This document shows, one piece after another, positions 12,662-14,519 of a stretch of 14,519 bases of DNA. The stretch covers positions 1 through 14,519 of the forward strand of contig DAUW01000105.1 of the NCBI GenBank assembly GCA_002505355.1, read 5' to 3'. Origin of the DNA: Euryarchaeota archaeon UBA229 (lineage in GTDB: Archaea > Thermoplasmatota > Poseidoniia > Poseidoniales > Poseidoniaceae). Made by a program: the position numbers and the translations under genes. The notes below the pieces were generated by a model. It searched no databases. It had not been told where the DNA came from and was given only the letters and a program-made list of their open reading frames with translations. Numbering within the stretch: position 1 is the stretch's first letter; the number at the start of each line of letters is the position of its first letter.

Positions 12662-13924
12662 ATGGCAAGGGTGCTGAACTTGCGCGACTTCAATGTCGAA
12701 AGCAAGACTGTGCTAGTCCGTGTCGACATAAATAGTCCTTTACAGCCTGAAAGCCAAGAATTTCTTGATGATACCAGAATCAGAGCAATTATTCCAACGC
12801 TCAATCTTCTAACGAAGTCGAAGGTGGTTATTCTAGCTCATCAATCCAGACCTGGTAAAATGGATTTCACCAATACTCTTGGCCATTCTAGAGAACTTGG
12901 ACGAGTGCTTGGACGCAATGTCAAATGGGTTGACGATATTCACGGAGAAAAAGCCATGAAAGCCATTGAAGAACTAAAAGATGGTGAAATTCTCATGTTG
13001 AACAATGTTAGGATGGATCCAGAGGAAGTATCTGTCAAAGGTAATTTTGAAAGAATGGCTGAAACAAAAATGATTCAGCGGCTGTCGAGCGTTGTGGATA
13101 TTTTTGTCAACGACGCTTTTGCCTGTGCACATCGAAACACCCCCTCAATAGTTGGATTTACCCACATACTGCCTTGCGTCGCTGGTGAATTGATGAGACA
13201 GGAAATTGATGCGCTTGATGTTGCCTTAGAGAATCCAGTCCGCCCATGCCTAGCTGTTGTTGGCGGAATAAAAGTTGAGGATTCGATTTCAATTGCTGAT
13301 AATATGTTAAGAAAAGGCATCGCCGACGAGATTTGGCCAACAGGCGGAGTGGCTAACTTACTGATTGAGTGTTCTGGAGTGAATATAGGGCAAGGTAATC
13401 ACGATTTTTTGGTGAATGAATTGGGTGATTCATATCACAGAACTGTAGCAATAGCAAAAGCAATGCTCAATGATTTCGCAAAGAAAATTATCCTGCCAAC
13501 AGATTTAGCTGCTAATGTCGAAGATAACCGGGTCGATTTGGCAATAAGCGAGTTGCCTATCGATGCACCGATATTCGACATCGGAATAAACTCAACCATG
13601 ACATTGTCAGCAGCCATCAAGCGTGCTGGAACAATCATCCTTAACGGTCCGGCTGGAGTGTTCGAGCTAACCGACTTCGCCCTAGGGACTATCGAAATGC
13701 TCAATGCATGCGCTGAGTCTAATGGATATGTGGTTGTTGGTGGCGGACATACTGCGACGTTGATCATGAAACGCGGCTTGGGGAGCAAAATGGGCCATCT
13801 ATCCACAGGTGGCGGGGCTTGCCTAAATTACCTTGCAGGACGTTTACTGCCCGGCATTGCAAGCCTTGAGTATAGCGCAGAGAAATTTGACATCAAAATT
13901 TCCCAATCTATTACTGACAATTAA
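12662..13924 (+). CDS. pgk: Phosphoglycerate kinase, archaeal type
   Basis: A 420-residue enzyme that transfers phosphate between 1,3-bisphosphoglycerate and ADP in glycolysis/gluconeogenesis. Family elements from this start: LVRVDINSPL with D22 and N24, DDTRIRAI with R39, the AHQSRPGK loop with H60 and R63, LNNVR with R117, NDAFACAHRNTPS with R158, GGIKVEDS with K204, the nucleotide-binding NGPAGVFE, and the GGGHTATLI and STGGGACLNYLAG segments at the C-terminus. The VDINSP/HQSRPGK wording is the archaeal variant. The open frame extends 35 codons upstream to 12557, but that extension is unlike the family and overlaps the putative promoter, so 12662 is chosen. It is divergent from the M24 gene; an amidohydrolase follows 38 nt downstream. 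Confidence 0.96.
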   Translation: MARVLNLRDFNVESKTVLVRVDINSPLQPESQEFLDDTRIRAIIPTLNLLTKSKVVILAHQSRPGKMDFTNTLGHSRELGRVLGRNVKWVDDIHGEKAMKAIEELKDGEILMLNNVRMDPEEVSVKGNFERMAETKMIQRLSSVVDIFVNDAFACAHRNTPSIVGFTHILPCVAGELMRQEIDALDVALENPVRPCLAVVGGIKVEDSISIADNMLRKGIADEIWPTGGVANLLIECSGVNIGQGNHDFLVNELGDSYHRTVAIAKAMLNDFAKKIILPTDLAANVEDNRVDLAISELPIDAPIFDIGINSTMTLSAAIKRAGTIILNGPAGVFELTDFALGTIEMLNACAESNGYVVVGGGHTATLIMKRGLGSKMGHLSTGGGACLNYLAGRLLPGIASLEYSAEKFDIKISQSITDN

Positions 13925-13962
13925 ATAATCCAGTCATTACCGATACTCGAGAATGGTGTATC

Positions 13963-14519
13963 ATGAGTTCAGAATATGCGGCGCGATACACTAATACCGT
14001 CCTCTATGATAGCGAAGGTAGAAAACACCTTGGCGACTTCTTAATTCATGATGATGGCTCTTGGTCTAATTCCAATGGTGATGAAGATGTTAAGCAGGTC
14101 TTGGACGGTTCAAGAAAACTAATCACCCGTTCACTACAAAATTGGCACACCCACCTTGCCATGCAATTGAATGCTCGAGACTTTAGTGATGGTTATACTC
14201 TTGATCGATGGCTGAATGAGGCAATTTTTCCGACCGAAGCAAAATTGAATCCTAATTTTGTCAAAATCGGTGCGACTGCTGCTGTTGCTGAATTAATTGC
14301 GACGGGGTGCAGCTTTGCCGCGGACATGTATTTCTATCCAGCAATAACTGGTAGCGTTCTGGAAAACGCAGGGATTAGGGGTCTAGTTGGTGGACCAGTA
14401 AGTGACTTTGCTTTGCCGTCCCATGCTGATGCAAAATCTGCTCTTGACGAATTGGATGGTTTGCTAAAACGTCAATCGCCAAATGATAACATTCAGTATG
14501 CAATTGCTACCCATTCAGT
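13963..14519 (+). CDS. Metal-dependent amidohydrolase, MTA/SAH or cytosine deaminase type (partial)
   Basis: The first 185 codons of a gene running off the right edge. Residues 62-64 give the HTH metal-binding pair in LQNWHTHLAMQLNARDF. Then YTLDRWLNEAIFPTEAKLNP and ATAAVAELIATGCSFAADMY follow the pattern of methylthioadenosine/S-adenosylhomocysteine deaminases and related chlorohydrolase-like enzymes. H184, in the last visible codons (YAIATHS), fits the next metal ligand. The N-terminal strand region before HTH is about 60 residues, slightly short but typical of the small beta-sandwich. Deamination of an adenosine derivative is the likely role, but substrate cannot be set without the C-terminal half. 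GGTGTA lies 2 nt before ATG 13963, and an AT-rich TTAAATAATC overlaps the pgk stop. Confidence 0.85.
   Translation, partial: MSSEYAARYTNTVLYDSEGRKHLGDFLIHDDGSWSNSNGDEDVKQVLDGSRKLITRSLQNWHTHLAMQLNARDFSDGYTLDRWLNEAIFPTEAKLNPNFVKIGATAAVAELIATGCSFAADMYFYPAITGSVLENAGIRGLVGGPVSDFALPSHADAKSALDELDGLLKRQSPNDNIQYAIATHS

Noticed and set aside
1..14519. CRISPR array, tRNA/rRNA genes, insertion sequences, phage genes
   Set aside because: I saw no regularly spaced repeats, clover-leaf sequence with a TTC loop, transposase motif, or phage structural protein. Apart from the bacterial-type exonuclease VII the gene content looks like stable chromosome.

Overview
The window looks like archaeal chromosome. Pus10, ribosomal protein L21e, RNA polymerase subunit Rpb4 (RpoF), a DUF655 helix-hairpin-helix protein and RsmA/KsgA follow one another, an informational block shared by many Euryarchaeota. 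The phosphoglycerate kinase is also of archaeal type. Shine-Dalgarno motifs of the GGTGAT class sit 3-4 nt before most internal starts, and several unit-leading genes have an AT-rich TATA-like box about 26 nt before the start codon and no Shine-Dalgarno, as in leaderless archaeal transcripts. Moderate GC, bacterial-type exonuclease VII and a surface-type protein with a YYPGF motif and a Pro/Met/Gln-rich linker suggest an uncultured marine Thermoplasmatota (Poseidoniales-like, Marine Group II/III). That assignment is inference.

Layout. (1) Bases 2-1175, plus strand: the 3' end of a membrane protein and a four-helix membrane protein with a low-complexity cytoplasmic tail. (2) 1263-5418, plus: pus10, rpl21e, rpoF, DUF655 and rsmA, i.e. 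tRNA pseudouridylation, ribosome, RNA polymerase and 16S rRNA dimethylation. (3) 5533-9077, plus: a helix-hairpin-helix/coiled-coil/zinc-ribbon protein, a 2Fe-2S ferredoxin, a small one-helix membrane protein, xseA, xseB and a DUF59-like Fe-S assembly protein. (4) 12535 down to 9063, minus: M24 metallopeptidase, a protein with histone-fold-like repeats, a peroxiredoxin and a multi-pass membrane protein. This block converges on region 3 with a 15-bp overlap of coding ends. (5) 12662 to the end, plus: phosphoglycerate kinase and the start of a metal-dependent amidohydrolase of the MTA/SAH/cytosine deaminase type.

Most noteworthy are the SAP-like motif inserted in the catalytic half of Pus10, a 262-residue protein with an ungapped histone-fold match plus two weaker repeats, complete two-subunit exonuclease VII in an archaeal context, and the adjacent uncharacterised DNA-binding-like zinc protein and ferredoxin. 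Several starts were revised from the longest open frame using Shine-Dalgarno position and family length: pus10 to 1263, rpl21e to 3087, rpoF to TTG 3383, DUF655 to GTG 3764, pgk to 12662.

No stretch over 300 bases lacks a gene; the longest intergenic gaps are about 115-126 bp. I saw no rRNA, tRNA, CRISPR array, insertion sequence or attachment site.
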